Positions 42,378 through 51,676 of a stretch of 64,000 bases of DNA are shown one piece after another. This stretch comes from TMP-86 sp964247385 (GTDB taxonomy: Bacteria; Pseudomonadota; Gammaproteobacteria; Steroidobacterales; Steroidobacteraceae), in contig CAXTUB010000004.1 in assembly GCA_964247385.1 (NCBI GenBank), positions 124,001 through 188,000 on the forward strand, in the 5' to 3' direction. Below the pieces are notes generated by a model. That model did no database searches. It was not told the origin of the DNA and saw only the letters and a list, made by a program, of their open reading frames with translations. The position numbers and the translations under genes were made by a program. The first letter of the stretch is position 1. The number at the start of each line of letters is the position of its first letter.

Positions 42378-43862
42378 ATGATGAAGCCCAGCCTGCAACT
42401 TCGCATCGGGCAAACGCTGACGATGACCCCACAGTTGCAGCAGGCAATCCGCTTGTTGCAGCTGCCGTCCCTGGATTTGCAGGCGCACGTTCGCGAAGCG
42501 CTCGAATCCAACGTCATGCTCGAGGCAGACGAGAACAGCGATGAGCTCGAGCTCGAATCGGTGCGCGACACCGTGCTCGAAGCGCCGAGGGCCGAGGCCC
42601 GCGCGTTCGAAGACGAATACCGCGCGTTGGGGGGCGACGAGATGGCCGAACGCGACGACCGCGAGCAGCCGGAAGTCGAGATCGCCGATGAGGCATGGGG
42701 CGAAAAGACCACCTCCGCCGGATCGTCTTGGAGCGGCGATGACGAGCGCTCCCATGAGCTCAGCGATGGGCGCGAGATGAGCTTGAGCGAACAGCTGCTC
42801 GAGCAGCTCGAGATGGCGAAGCTGGATGCCCTCGATCGCGCGATCGCGCGCGTGCTCATCGACGATCTCAACGACGATGGCTATTTGCAGGATGCCGTCG
42901 AGGAGATCTGCGCGAGCCTCAAGCCCGAGATCGACGTTGCCGTGAGCTCGGTCGAGCGCGTTCTCGCCATCGTGCAGAGCCTCGAGCCCGCGGGCGTCGG
43001 CGCGCGTTCCTTGAGTGAATGTCTGGCGCTGCAGTTGCGCCAGCTCGGGGCGCAAACGCCCGCGCGTGCGCTGGCGATTCAAATTGCGATCGAGCATTTG
43101 CCATTGGTGGCGAGCCAGCAGTGGTCGCTTCTGCGCCGTCAGTTGCGCTGCTCGGAGGCCGATCTGGAGATGGCCGTTGCACTGCTGCGCGGCTGTCACC
43201 CGCGCCCCGGCAGCACCATCGCGGGGTCGCCGGCGGAATATGTCGTGCCGGACGTGTTCGTGCGGCGCACCGATTCAGGCTGGTCGGTGGAGATCAATGC
43301 GGCCACCGTGCCGCGTGTTCGCGTCAACCAAGGCTACGCGAATCTCCTGTCTCGGTCGGCGGATCACGCCATGCTTCGGAGTCAGCTGCAAGAAGCGCGC
43401 TGGCTGCTGCGCAGTCTCGAGATCCGCAACGACACGCTATTGAAGGTGGCGCGCTGCATCGTGCAGCGGCAACACGAATTTTTCGCAAGCGGCGAAGAGG
43501 CCATGCAGCCGCTGATTCTCAAGGACGTGGCGGATGCGGTGGAAATGCACGAATCCACCATCTCGCGGATCACCACTTCGAAATACATGCACACGCCTCG
43601 CGGCGTATTCGAATTCCGGTATTTCTTTTCGAGCCACGTGGCTGCGGCGGATGGCACTGAGATGTCGTCGACGGCCATTCGCGCAAAGATCAAGAAGCTG
43701 ATCGCGCAGGAAGATACCGACAACCCCTTGAGCGACAGCAAACTGGCAGAAGTGCTTTCGCAGGAAGGTATCCCGGTCGCGCGGCGCACCGTGGCGAAGT
43801 ATCGTGAAGCGATGCGGATCGAGCCTTCGAACGAGCGCAAGCGCATGGCGGCGCGTGCGTGA
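42378..43862 (+). CDS. rpoN: RNA polymerase sigma-54 factor RpoN
   Basis: The 494-aa factor has the Gln/Leu-rich activator region (LQLRIGQTLTMTPQLQQAI), an acidic region II (about residues 50-130), the core-binding domain and the HTH region (DVADAVEMHESTISRITTSKY). The C-terminal RpoN box is ARRTVAKYREAM. It directs -24/-12 promoters. Location after lptB is conserved across gammaproteobacteria. Confidence 0.97.
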   Translation: MMKPSLQLRIGQTLTMTPQLQQAIRLLQLPSLDLQAHVREALESNVMLEADENSDELELESVRDTVLEAPRAEARAFEDEYRALGGDEMAERDDREQPEVEIADEAWGEKTTSAGSSWSGDDERSHELSDGREMSLSEQLLEQLEMAKLDALDRAIARVLIDDLNDDGYLQDAVEEICASLKPEIDVAVSSVERVLAIVQSLEPAGVGARSLSECLALQLRQLGAQTPARALAIQIAIEHLPLVASQQWSLLRRQLRCSEADLEMAVALLRGCHPRPGSTIAGSPAEYVVPDVFVRRTDSGWSVEINAATVPRVRVNQGYANLLSRSADHAMLRSQLQEARWLLRSLEIRNDTLLKVARCIVQRQHEFFASGEEAMQPLILKDVADAVEMHESTISRITTSKYMHTPRGVFEFRYFFSSHVAAADGTEMSSTAIRAKIKKLIAQEDTDNPLSDSKLAEVLSQEGIPVARRTVAKYREAMRIEPSNERKRMAARA

Positions 43863-43896
43863 CCTGCCTTTTTCCCGTGGATGAGAGGAGAGCTTC

Positions 43897-44244
43897 ATGC
43901 AATTGGATCTGAGCGGGCATCATGTGGAAATTACGCAAGCGCTACGTGCCTACGTCGACAAGAAATTCGAGCGCATCAGCCGGCATTTCGATCAGCTCAT
44001 CGACGTCCACTGCGTTCTCACCGTCGAAAAGTTGCGCCATAAAGCCGAAGCCACCATTCAATTGAGCGGTAGCAAGCTGTATGCCGAAGCGACCGAGCAG
44101 GACATGTATGCCGCCATCGATGCGCTGGCCGACAAGCTGGATCGCTGCGTCAGAAAGCACAAGGAAAAAGTGACCGATCATCATGCCGCCGACATCACGA
44201 AGGCGCGCGAGCTCGACGGGCGCATCCGCCCAACGGATCTTTGA
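43897..44244 (+). CDS. hpf: Ribosome hibernation-promoting factor HPF (short type)
   Basis: The 115-aa protein shows the S30AE fold: LSGHHVEITQALRAYVDKKF, HCVLTVEKLRHKAEATI, YAEATEQDMYAAIDALADKL and VRKHKEKVTDHH. It promotes inactive ribosome dimers in stationary phase. The short length indicates the E. coli HPF/YfiA type. AGAGGAG lies before the ATG. Confidence 0.95.
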   Translation: MQLDLSGHHVEITQALRAYVDKKFERISRHFDQLIDVHCVLTVEKLRHKAEATIQLSGSKLYAEATEQDMYAAIDALADKLDRCVRKHKEKVTDHHAADITKARELDGRIRPTDL

Positions 44245-44269
44245 CACCGAGGATTGCGGTTCCCTCCGC

Positions 44270-45133
44270 ATGCGCCTGATCATCGTCAGCGGATTGTCCG
44301 GCTCGGGCAAGAGTGTGGCGCTGCACATGCTCGAGGACCTCGATTTCTATTGCGTCGACAATATCCCCGCGGCGCTGCTCAAGCCGCTGGTTTCACACAA
44401 TGTCCGCGGCCCCGAGCCTGCCTATGCGCGCACGGCGGTGGGCCTCGATGCGCGCAATCGCCCCAACGAAATCGCGACGGTGCCCGCTGTGGTCGACGAG
44501 CTGCGCAAGAGCGGCATCGCCTGCGAGATTCTCTATCTGCATGCGAGCGAGGAGGTCTTGTTGCGCCGCTATGGCGAAACGCGGCGCAAACATCCGATGA
44601 GCGCGGGCGGTATTGGCCTCCGGGAAGCCATACTCGCTGAGCGCAAGCTGCTCGAGCCCATCACGCTCGCAGCCGATCTCGTCATTGACACCTCCCACAT
44701 GGGTGTCCATGCGCTGCGCGAGCTGGTGCGCGAGCGCATCGAGCGCCGGCGCCAGGGCCGTCTATCGCTCATGTTCGAATCGTTCGGCTTCAAGCATGGC
44801 ATTCCGGCCGACGCGGATTTCGTATTTGACGTGCGCACGCTGCCCAATCCATATTGGGAGCATTCGCTGCGGGGTTTATCCGGACGCGACCGCGAGGTCG
44901 TGCAGTATCTCGAATCCTATGAGAGCGTGCGCATCATGCGCGACGATCTCGCTGATTTTCTCGATCGGCGCGTGCCGGAGTTCGCGCGCGCCAACCGCAG
45001 CTACCTCACCGTCGCCATCGGCTGCACCGGCGGCCAGCATCGCTCGGTCTACATGGTCGAAAGCCTGGCAAGCCATTTTCGCAATCAGTTTCCGGAAGTT
45101 CTGACCAGGCACCACTCGCTGGCGAAAAGTTGA
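44270..45133 (+). CDS. rapZ: RNase adapter protein RapZ (YvcJ family)
   Basis: The 287-aa P-loop protein begins MRLIIVSGLSGSGKSVALH (Walker A residues 8-15), followed by FYCVDNIPAALL. The C-terminal domain with DVRTLPNPYW and AIGCTGGQHRSVYM binds sRNA or UDP-GlcNAc in E. coli, controlling GlmS synthesis through GlmZ. The start is ATG 44270. In E. coli ptsN precedes and ptsO follows, and neither is here. Confidence 0.95.
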   Translation: MRLIIVSGLSGSGKSVALHMLEDLDFYCVDNIPAALLKPLVSHNVRGPEPAYARTAVGLDARNRPNEIATVPAVVDELRKSGIACEILYLHASEEVLLRRYGETRRKHPMSAGGIGLREAILAERKLLEPITLAADLVIDTSHMGVHALRELVRERIERRRQGRLSLMFESFGFKHGIPADADFVFDVRTLPNPYWEHSLRGLSGRDREVVQYLESYESVRIMRDDLADFLDRRVPEFARANRSYLTVAIGCTGGQHRSVYMVESLASHFRNQFPEVLTRHHSLAKS

Positions 45134-45600
45134 TGCGCCCAGGCATGTGCGCATCTCTCCTCGTTGCGGCCTGCGGCGTTGCGGGGTGGGCTGCCCCGGC
45201 TCAGGCTGATTCGCAGCTGCGATCGCAGATCTTGGGCCGGTGGCAAACCATCGATGATCACACGGGCCAGGCACGTGCCGTGGTGCGCTTGTACGAAGAG
45301 CACGGCTTGATCTTCGGCCGCATCGAAAGCGCGGCGCGCCCCGACGCCGCCGAGCTCTCCTGCATCAAGTGCACTGACGAGCGCAAGGACCATCCGATCC
45401 TTGGCCTGATGATCATCCGCAATATGAAACTGGAAGGCGACGAATTTGCCGGCGGAGACATCTTGGATCCCGATTCGGGCGATGTGTACCGCTGCAAAAT
45501 GCGCCTCAAGGACCCGGAACACCTGCTGGTGCGCGGTTTCCTTGGCATCTCGCTTTTCGGCCGTTCGCAAACGTGGCTGCGCGCGCCGCCATCGACGTAG
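45133..45600 (+). CDS. DUF2147 family secreted protein
   Basis: The 155-aa protein has a signal peptide (SLLVAACGVAGWAAPAQA) and the DUF2147 pattern: ILGRWQTIDDHTGQARAVV, FGRIE, CIKCTDERKDHPILGLMII and YRCKMRLKDPEHLLVRGFLG. Its role is unknown; the lipocalin-like fold of the family may bind a ligand in the envelope. The ATG overlaps the rapZ stop (TGATG). Its stop abuts the stop of the convergent patatin gene. Confidence 0.85.
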   Translation: MRPGMCASLLVAACGVAGWAAPAQADSQLRSQILGRWQTIDDHTGQARAVVRLYEEHGLIFGRIESAARPDAAELSCIKCTDERKDHPILGLMIIRNMKLEGDEFAGGDILDPDSGDVYRCKMRLKDPEHLLVRGFLGISLFGRSQTWLRAPPST

Positions 45601-46782
45601 CTATACGGGCAGTGCAACCCTCGCGCGAGTACGGAACTTGCGTCTCCGGGGGATCCGCAGAAAATCGCGCACCTCTTGCGCGCGGGCCACACAATCTTCA
45701 TAGCCGAGCTGTATGAGCTCTCGGGTGAAAGCGCGTTGGAACAACAGATAGCTCATGAGCTGCTGTCCGCTCGCATCATCCGCTCCCATCACGCGCAGCA
45801 ATGCGCGCAACGTGAATGGCAATTCCTTTCGATGGCGGCGCGCGATATCGCAAATTGGACGCGACGGCATGAAGATCAGCGAATCGACTTGGCGTGTATG
45901 GCGCTCGACCACGCCGGCGCTCGGAATGCCGTCGTTCATGCTGTTCAACCGCTCCAGGTCAGCGACGATCTGATCCATGAACAACGTGTCGAGCATGAAG
46001 CCGAACACCTGACCAAACGTCGGCTCGCGCAATCGATTGAGAGGGGCAGGCGTTTCGCCTCGCGGTTCGCGCACCCCGATGATGAGAAGGCGCTGCGCGC
46101 CGAGATGGAGCGCCGCGCTCAACGGCGCGGTCTGGCGCATTGCGCCGTCTCCAAAAAAGGAATCCTGCACGCGCACGGGACGAAACATGAAGGGAATCGC
46201 GAGGCTCGCCATGAGGTGCTCGAGGGTGAGCTGCGTTCGCATACCACGGCGAAATGCCCGCTGCCACTGCGGTAAATCGGGCCGCGATTGGAAAAAAGTG
46301 ACCGACTCCGCATCGGCGTAGCACGTCGCACAGATCCCCACCGCGTGCAAGTGACCGCGATGCACGCTGCGCGCAATGCCATCGAAATCCAGATGGCGGC
46401 GCAATAAATCCCACAGCGGCGCGTTGTCGAACATGGCGCGCGGCGAGCTGATGCCCCATCCGCCGGTCATGAGCGAGAGCATCCAATGAAGCCCGGAACG
46501 CAGCATGCTGCCGGGGCTAGCCTTGAACACCTGATCCACGCTGAACTGGCGCCAGACATGCTCGATCGCGCGCACTGCACGGCTGAAGCGGCTGGCCATT
46601 TGCGCCAAGACGACGGCGCTGACCGCACCGGCCGAGGTGCCGGTGATCACGGGAAACGGGCTTGGCGCGCCGGGCGGAAGCATTTCGGCGATTCCCTTGA
46701 GCACGCCGACTTGATACGCAGCCCGCGCGCCGCCGCCCGTCAAAATGAGACCCGTCAGCGGCTCGGCATCCGCGTCAGACAT
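45601..46782 (-). CDS. Patatin-like phospholipase
   Basis: The 393-aa protein has the patatin Ser-Asp dyad: GLILTGGGARAAYQVGVLKG (oxyanion), VITGTSAGAVSAVVLA (Ser50) and FFGDGAMRQTAPL (DGA). It probably hydrolyses phospholipid or other acyl esters in the cytoplasm. There is no signal peptide or beta-barrel. It follows the VWA-gene remnant by 4 bp, so it may belong to the tkt-gap-pgk-pyk transcript. Confidence 0.9.
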   Translation of the reverse strand: MSDADAEPLTGLILTGGGARAAYQVGVLKGIAEMLPPGAPSPFPVITGTSAGAVSAVVLAQMASRFSRAVRAIEHVWRQFSVDQVFKASPGSMLRSGLHWMLSLMTGGWGISSPRAMFDNAPLWDLLRRHLDFDGIARSVHRGHLHAVGICATCYADAESVTFFQSRPDLPQWQRAFRRGMRTQLTLEHLMASLAIPFMFRPVRVQDSFFGDGAMRQTAPLSAALHLGAQRLLIIGVREPRGETPAPLNRLREPTFGQVFGFMLDTLFMDQIVADLERLNSMNDGIPSAGVVERHTRQVDSLIFMPSRPICDIARRHRKELPFTLRALLRVMGADDASGQQLMSYLLFQRAFTRELIQLGYEDCVARAQEVRDFLRIPRRRKFRTRARVALPV

Positions 46783-46786
46783 GACG

Positions 46787-47865
46787 TTAACTCAGCGCGC
46801 CGATGGCCTCACCGAGGCCTTGCAGCGTCAAGGGATACATGCGCCCATCCACCATGTCGCGCGTCAAGCCGATGGAGTGAGTGTGGCGCCAGCGCTCCTG
46901 CGGCGACGGATTGAGCCATGCGAACTTGCGAAAATGGCGCAGCACGCGTGTCAGCCACACGCGGCCGGACTCCGCATTCCAGTGCTCCACGCTGCCGCCG
47001 GGTTGCTCGATTTCATACGGGCTCATGGTGGCATCGCCGACCAGGACGAGCTTGTAGTCGCGGCCGAAACTTCTATGAGCGTGTCCGTCGCCAAGAAATC
47101 ATCTCCCTGCCTGCGATTGTGGCGCCACACCCGCTCATACAACAAATTGTGGAAGTAGAACGACTCGAGATGCTTGAATTCGCTGCGCGCCGCCGAAAAC
47201 AATTCTTCGCACCCACGCACGTGCTCGTCCATGGAGCCGCCCACATCGAGCAATAGCAAGACCTTCACGGCGTTGTGCCGCTCCGGCACCATCTTGAGAT
47301 CGAGCAAGCCTGCAGCGCGCGCGGTCGAATCAATGGTGTCCGGCAAGTCGAGCTCGCTCGGCGCTCCGGTGCGTGCGAACTTGCGCAGGCCGCGCAAAGC
47401 GAGCTTGATATTGCGTATGCCCAACTCGAGACGATCATCGAAGTGGGCAAACTCGCGCCGGTCCCACACTTTCACCGCAGACCGGTTATTGGATTGCTGC
47501 TGGCCGATGCGCACACCTTCGGGGTTATACCCGTACGCGCCAAAAGGCGATGTGCCGGCGGTCCCAATCCATCGGCTCCCGCCATGATGACGCTCTTTCT
47601 GTTCGGCCAAGCGCTCGGCGAGAGCCTTCAATAGCTCCTGCCAGCCTCCCATCGCTTTGACCTTGGCCTTTTCTTCGGCGCTCAGCTGTGACTCGGCGAG
47701 CTTGGCGAGCCAGTCGGCGGGCAAGTCTTGCTCGAGCACGCCGAAGAAGGAGCTTACGCCGCGGAAAAAGCGCGCGAACGCCTGATCGTAGCGGTCGTAA
47801 TAGCGCTCATCCTTGATGAGGCAGGTGCGCGCCAAATGATAGAACCCATCGGCCGTGGGCTCGCC
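46787..47865 (-). pseudogene. CoxE-like VWA-domain protein, frameshifted and 5'-truncated
   Basis: The minus strand encodes a CoxE-like protein (FYHLARTCLIKDERYYDRYD, GGSRWIGTAGTSPFGAYGYN, LDVGGSMDEHVRGCEELFSA). The frame breaks near 47067: after DTLIEV the current frame gives SAATTSS and stops. Shifting by one base gives FGRDYKLVLVGDATMSPYEI, which continues to the natural end. One T appears lost from the GTTTCGG run. At the 5' side the first ~35-40 residues of the family are missing. The gene is joined to a moxR fragment. In intact operons MoxR (AAA ATPase) and this VWA protein act together. A sequencing error could explain the frameshift but not the missing 5' part. Confidence 0.85.
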
Positions 47866-47870
47866 CGCGA

Positions 47871-47954
47871 CAGCGTGAGGGCCGCGTTCACCGCGGACAT
47901 CAACTCATCGGTTGCGACGTAGCGGTCCGACCCCGCGAACCGCGCTTCGCTCAA
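47871..47954 (-). pseudogene. N-terminal remnant of a MoxR-family AAA ATPase
   Basis: A TTG overlapping the pyk stop (TTGA) begins LSEARFAGSDRYVATDELMSAVNAALTL as two pieces of a typical MoxR N-terminus (FAGSDRYVATDEL, then MSAVNAALTL). Family members continue with a PLLVKGEPGTGKT-type Walker A. Here the match stops abruptly after about 28 residues and the DNA passes into the VWA gene in another frame. No Walker A, Walker B or sensor motifs exist, so this is a deletion remnant. Confidence 0.75.
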
Positions 47955-49429
47955 TTGCGCGTGACCCTCAGAATCTGCATGCTGTTGGTGCCGCCCGCCA
48001 CCCCCGAAAGTGCGCCCTTGGTGAGAATCACGAGATCGTTCTCCTCGACGAGCGCGAGCTCGAGCAGCAAATGAAAGACGGAAAAATACAGCACCTCAGG
48101 GTCGCCATGCGTCACGTCGTAGGCAACGGGATACACGCCGCGGTATAGCGTGACACGGCAGCGCGTGATCTCGTGGCGCGTGAACGCATAGATGGGAATG
48201 TCCGAGCGCACCCGCGACATCCACAGGGTCGTCGAGCCCGACTCGGTCAATGCCACGATGGCCTTCACATGCAAGTGATTGGCCGTGTACATGACCGCGG
48301 CCGCGATCGCCTCGTCCGTCTTGCCGAAGTAACCGGAATTTCTCTGCCGGGAGCGCGAGTGTGCGATCTGATACTTTTCGGCCCCTTCAATGATTTGCGA
48401 CATCACCTCGATCACCTTGAGCGGGTGCTTGCCCGAAGCCGTCTCGGCGGAAAGCATCACCGCATCGCTTCCGTCCATCACGGCATTCGCCACATCGGAA
48501 ACTTCAGCGCGCGTCGGGATGGAGTTGACGATCATCGACTCCATCATTTGCGTTGCGGTGATGACTACTTTGTTCTGGTGACGCGCCTCGAGAATGATTT
48601 GCTTTTGCAAACCCGCCAGCTCCGCAAAGCCCATCTCGACGCCGAGATCGCCGCGCGCCACCATGACGGCATCGCTCGCGCGCACCACCTCGGCTAGATT
48701 CTTGATGGCCTCGGCGCGCTCGATCTTGGCGACGAGATACGCGTGGCCGCCCGACTTTCGCAGCAGCGCCCGCGCCTCATTCATGTCGCCCGCATCGCGC
48801 GCGAACGACACCGCAAGATAGTCCACCTTGAGATTCGCAGCCGCTTGAATATCGGCGCGATCCTTGTTCGTCAGCGCGCCGGCCGACAGTCCGCCGCCCT
48901 GCCGGTTGATGCCCTTGTTGTTGCCGAGCTCGCCTCCCACCAATACATTGGTCAAGATGCGCGTGCCCTGCACTCGCGTGACTTGCAAGCTGATCTGCCC
49001 GTCATTGAGGAGCAGCACGTCATCGATTTGCACGTCGGCGGGCAGGGACTTGTAGGTGATGCCGACCGACGCCGCGCTGCCGGCCTCAGAGCCGAGCGCG
49101 GCATCCAAGACGAAGGCGGCGCCTTCTTGCAAATGCACCGACCCGCCGGCGAATCGCTCGATGCGAATTTTGGGGCCTTGCAAGTCGCCAAGAATACCGA
49201 CGTATCGGCCGGCTCGCGCAGCGGCTTCCCGCACCATGGCAATGCGTCGGGCGTGGTCCTCGACTTGACCGTGCGAAAAGTTGATGCGCACGACGTCCAT
49301 GCCCGCCATGACCATCGCGGTGAGCAGCGCCGGATCATCCGTCGCTGGGCCCAAGGTTGCGAGAATCTTGGTGCGGCGTTTGCTCGGAAGTGGCTGCACA
49401 ACTGAGGCGCGCGCGGCCGCGGGCCTCAC
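47951..49429 (-). CDS. pyk: Pyruvate kinase
   Basis: The 492-aa enzyme makes pyruvate and ATP from PEP. RRTKILATLGPATDDPALL, MDVVRINFSHG, LVAKIERAEAIKNL, VMVARGDLGVEMG and DAVMLSAETASGKHP are canonical. The GTG start overlaps the pgk stop (GTGA). Gene order tkt-gap-pgk-pyk resembles Xanthomonas-type genomes, where fba usually follows; here a moxR remnant does. Confidence 0.97.
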   Translation of the reverse strand: MRPAAARASVVQPLPSKRRTKILATLGPATDDPALLTAMVMAGMDVVRINFSHGQVEDHARRIAMVREAAARAGRYVGILGDLQGPKIRIERFAGGSVHLQEGAAFVLDAALGSEAGSAASVGITYKSLPADVQIDDVLLLNDGQISLQVTRVQGTRILTNVLVGGELGNNKGINRQGGGLSAGALTNKDRADIQAAANLKVDYLAVSFARDAGDMNEARALLRKSGGHAYLVAKIERAEAIKNLAEVVRASDAVMVARGDLGVEMGFAELAGLQKQIILEARHQNKVVITATQMMESMIVNSIPTRAEVSDVANAVMDGSDAVMLSAETASGKHPLKVIEVMSQIIEGAEKYQIAHSRSRQRNSGYFGKTDEAIAAAVMYTANHLHVKAIVALTESGSTTLWMSRVRSDIPIYAFTRHEITRCRVTLYRGVYPVAYDVTHGDPEVLYFSVFHLLLELALVEENDLVILTKGALSGVAGGTNSMQILRVTRN

Positions 49430-50604
49430 GCCGCGCGCTGCTCGAGAACTTCCACTGCCGGCAGCTTCTTGCCTTCGACGAATTCGAGGAAGGCGCCGCC
49501 GCCGGTGGAGATATACGAGATGTCGTGCTCCACGCCGTATTTTTCGATGGCCGCCAAGGTGTCCCCACCGCCTGCCAGCGAATAACCCTTGGATTTCGCA
49601 ATGGCCAGCGCCAGAGTGCGCGTGCCTTCACCGAATTGCTCGAACTCGAACACGCCCACGGGCCCGTTCCAGATAATGGTGCCGGCGGAATCGAGCAAAC
49701 CCGCCAGCCGCTCCGAAGAATCAGGTCCGATATCCAAAATCATCTCGTTCGCCGCGACGTCTTGCGCGGATTTCACGTCGGCTTCCGCGGTCGCGGAAAA
49801 CTCGGTGCCGACGACGACATCGGTGGGCAACGGAATTTCCACACCGCGCTCGGCGCACCGCGCGAGCATGCGCTCCGCCGTGCCGAGCATGTCGGGCTCA
49901 TACAGCGACTTGCCCACGGGATATCTCTTCGCCGCGAGAAAGGTGTTGGCGATGCCGCCGCCGACGATCAGCTTGTCGACTTTACTGAGTAGGGATTCGA
50001 GCACCTCGAGCTTGGTCGACACCTTGGAGCCGCCGACGATGGCGACGAGCGGACGCGCGGGCTTTTCGAGCGCAGTCTCGAGCGCGGTCAGCTCGCGCAT
50101 CAAGAGCGGCCCCGCGCATGCGGTCGGCGCGAATTTCGCGACGCCGTGCGTGCTCGCTTCAGCGCGGTGCGCCGTGCCGAAGGCATCCATGACGAATACA
50201 TCGCACAGCGCGGCCATGCGCTTTGCCAATTCATCGCTGTTTTTTTTCTCACCCACGTTGAAGCGCACGTTCTCGAGCAACACCGCGGAACCCGGCGCAA
50301 CCTCGACGCCGTCGAGCCAATCGCGTTTCAAAAGCACTGGCGCGTCGAGAAGCTCCGACAGGCGCTGCGCTACCGGCGCCAGCGAGAACTCTTCACGATA
50401 TTGACCTTCGTCGGGCCGGCCCAGATGGGACATGATGAGCACGCGCGCGCCGGCATCGATGGCGCGCTTGAGCGTCGGGAGCGCTGCGCGAATGCGCGCA
50501 TCGCTCGTGATCACACCGTCTTCCACCGGCACGTTGAGATCCTCGCGGATCAACACGCGCCGCCCGCCCAAATCCAGCGAACTCATTTTCTTGAGCTTGA
50601 TCAC
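49426..50604 (-). CDS. pgk: Phosphoglycerate kinase
   Basis: The 392-aa enzyme shows GRRVLIREDLNVPVEDG, MSHLGRPDEG, LLENVRFNVGEKKN, AIVGGSKVSTKLEVLESLL, IIWNGPVGVFEFEQF and ISTGGGAFLEFVEGK. It converts 1,3-bisphosphoglycerate to 3-phosphoglycerate with ATP formation. It overlaps pyk and follows gap by 51 bp. Confidence 0.97.
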   Translation of the reverse strand: MIKLKKMSSLDLGGRRVLIREDLNVPVEDGVITSDARIRAALPTLKRAIDAGARVLIMSHLGRPDEGQYREEFSLAPVAQRLSELLDAPVLLKRDWLDGVEVAPGSAVLLENVRFNVGEKKNSDELAKRMAALCDVFVMDAFGTAHRAEASTHGVAKFAPTACAGPLLMRELTALETALEKPARPLVAIVGGSKVSTKLEVLESLLSKVDKLIVGGGIANTFLAAKRYPVGKSLYEPDMLGTAERMLARCAERGVEIPLPTDVVVGTEFSATAEADVKSAQDVAANEMILDIGPDSSERLAGLLDSAGTIIWNGPVGVFEFEQFGEGTRTLALAIAKSKGYSLAGGGDTLAAIEKYGVEHDISYISTGGGAFLEFVEGKKLPAVEVLEQRAA

Positions 50605-50636
50605 GTCACGTACCGCGAACTGCGAGAGCTGGGCGG

Positions 50637-50655
50637 CGCGCCGCGTGGCGGCGCG
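50637..50655 (-). other. Hairpin in the gap-pgk spacer
   Basis: CGCGCCGC, a GTG loop and GCGGCGCG (plus-strand reading, 50637-50655) form an 8-bp stem directly after the gap stop. No T-run follows. It may set 3' ends or differential stability within the glycolytic operon. Confidence 0.4.
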
Positions 50656-51669
50656 TCACTTCACCTTCGACCACGCCACCGTGGTGTCGAGCATGCGGTT
50701 GGAAAAGCCCCATTCATTGTCATACCAGGAGCACACCTTGACGAGAGTGCCTTCGATGACTTTGGTGAGCGTTGCATCGTAGGTCGAAGAGGCCGGATCG
50801 TGGTTGAAGTCTACGGAGACCAGAGGCGCATCGGTGTAGGCCAAAATTCCTTTGAAGTCTCCGTCGGATGCTTGCTTGATGATGCCATGAATCTCGTCCG
50901 CGGAAGTCTTGCGCGCCGCACTGAAGCTCAAATCCACGAGTGAGACGTTGATGGTGGGCACGCGAATCGCAAACCCGTCGAGCTTGCCCTTGAGCTCCGG
51001 CAGCACGAGCCCGACGGCTGCGGCCGCTCCCGTCTTCGTCGGAATCATCGACATGGTGGCGGAGCGAGCGCGGCGCAAATCCGAGTGATACACGTCGGTC
51101 AGCACTTGATCGTTGGTGTATGAGTGGATGGTGGTCATGACGCCCGCAACGATTCCGAGCTTTTCGTGCAGCACTTTCGCCAGCGGTGCCAGGCAATTCG
51201 TCGTGCAGGAGGCGTTCGAAACCACGGTGTCGCTCGCCTTGAGCGTCTTGTCATTGACGCCGAACACGATGGTCGCGTCGACATCGTCGCCGCCGGGCGC
51301 CGAGATGAGCACCTTCTTGGCTCCGGCCGTCAAATGCGCCGATGCCTTGGCTTTGGTCGTGAAAAAGCCCGTGCACTCGAGCACCGTATCGACGCCGAGC
51401 TCACCCCACGGAAGCTTGGCAGGATCGCGCTGTGCAATCACCCGGATGCGGTCGCCGTTCACGGCCATGCTGTCGCCATCGACGCGCACCTCGCCGCCGA
51501 AGCGGCCGTGCGCCGTGTCGTAACGCGTCAAATGCGCATTGGTGTTGGCATCGCCGAGGTCATTGATGGCGACGATTTGAATTTCCCGAGTGCGTTTCGC
51601 CTCGTACAGAGCGCGCAGGATGTTGCGGCCGATGCGCCCGTATCCATTGATGCCAACTTTGATCGCCAT
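50656..51669 (-). CDS. gap: Glyceraldehyde-3-phosphate dehydrogenase, type I
   Basis: The 337-aa enzyme has the NAD fold VGINGYGRIGRNILRAL, the catalytic SNASCTTNCLAPL (Cys155), HSYTNDQ and WYDNEWGFSNRML. INDLGD in place of an NADP-type loop suggests NAD use, which is an inference. It lies 7 bp downstream of tkt. Confidence 0.97.
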   Translation of the reverse strand: MAIKVGINGYGRIGRNILRALYEAKRTREIQIVAINDLGDANTNAHLTRYDTAHGRFGGEVRVDGDSMAVNGDRIRVIAQRDPAKLPWGELGVDTVLECTGFFTTKAKASAHLTAGAKKVLISAPGGDDVDATIVFGVNDKTLKASDTVVSNASCTTNCLAPLAKVLHEKLGIVAGVMTTIHSYTNDQVLTDVYHSDLRRARSATMSMIPTKTGAAAAVGLVLPELKGKLDGFAIRVPTINVSLVDLSFSAARKTSADEIHGIIKQASDGDFKGILAYTDAPLVSVDFNHDPASSTYDATLTKVIEGTLVKVCSWYDNEWGFSNRMLDTTVAWSKVK

Positions 51670-51676
51670 GGGTCTC

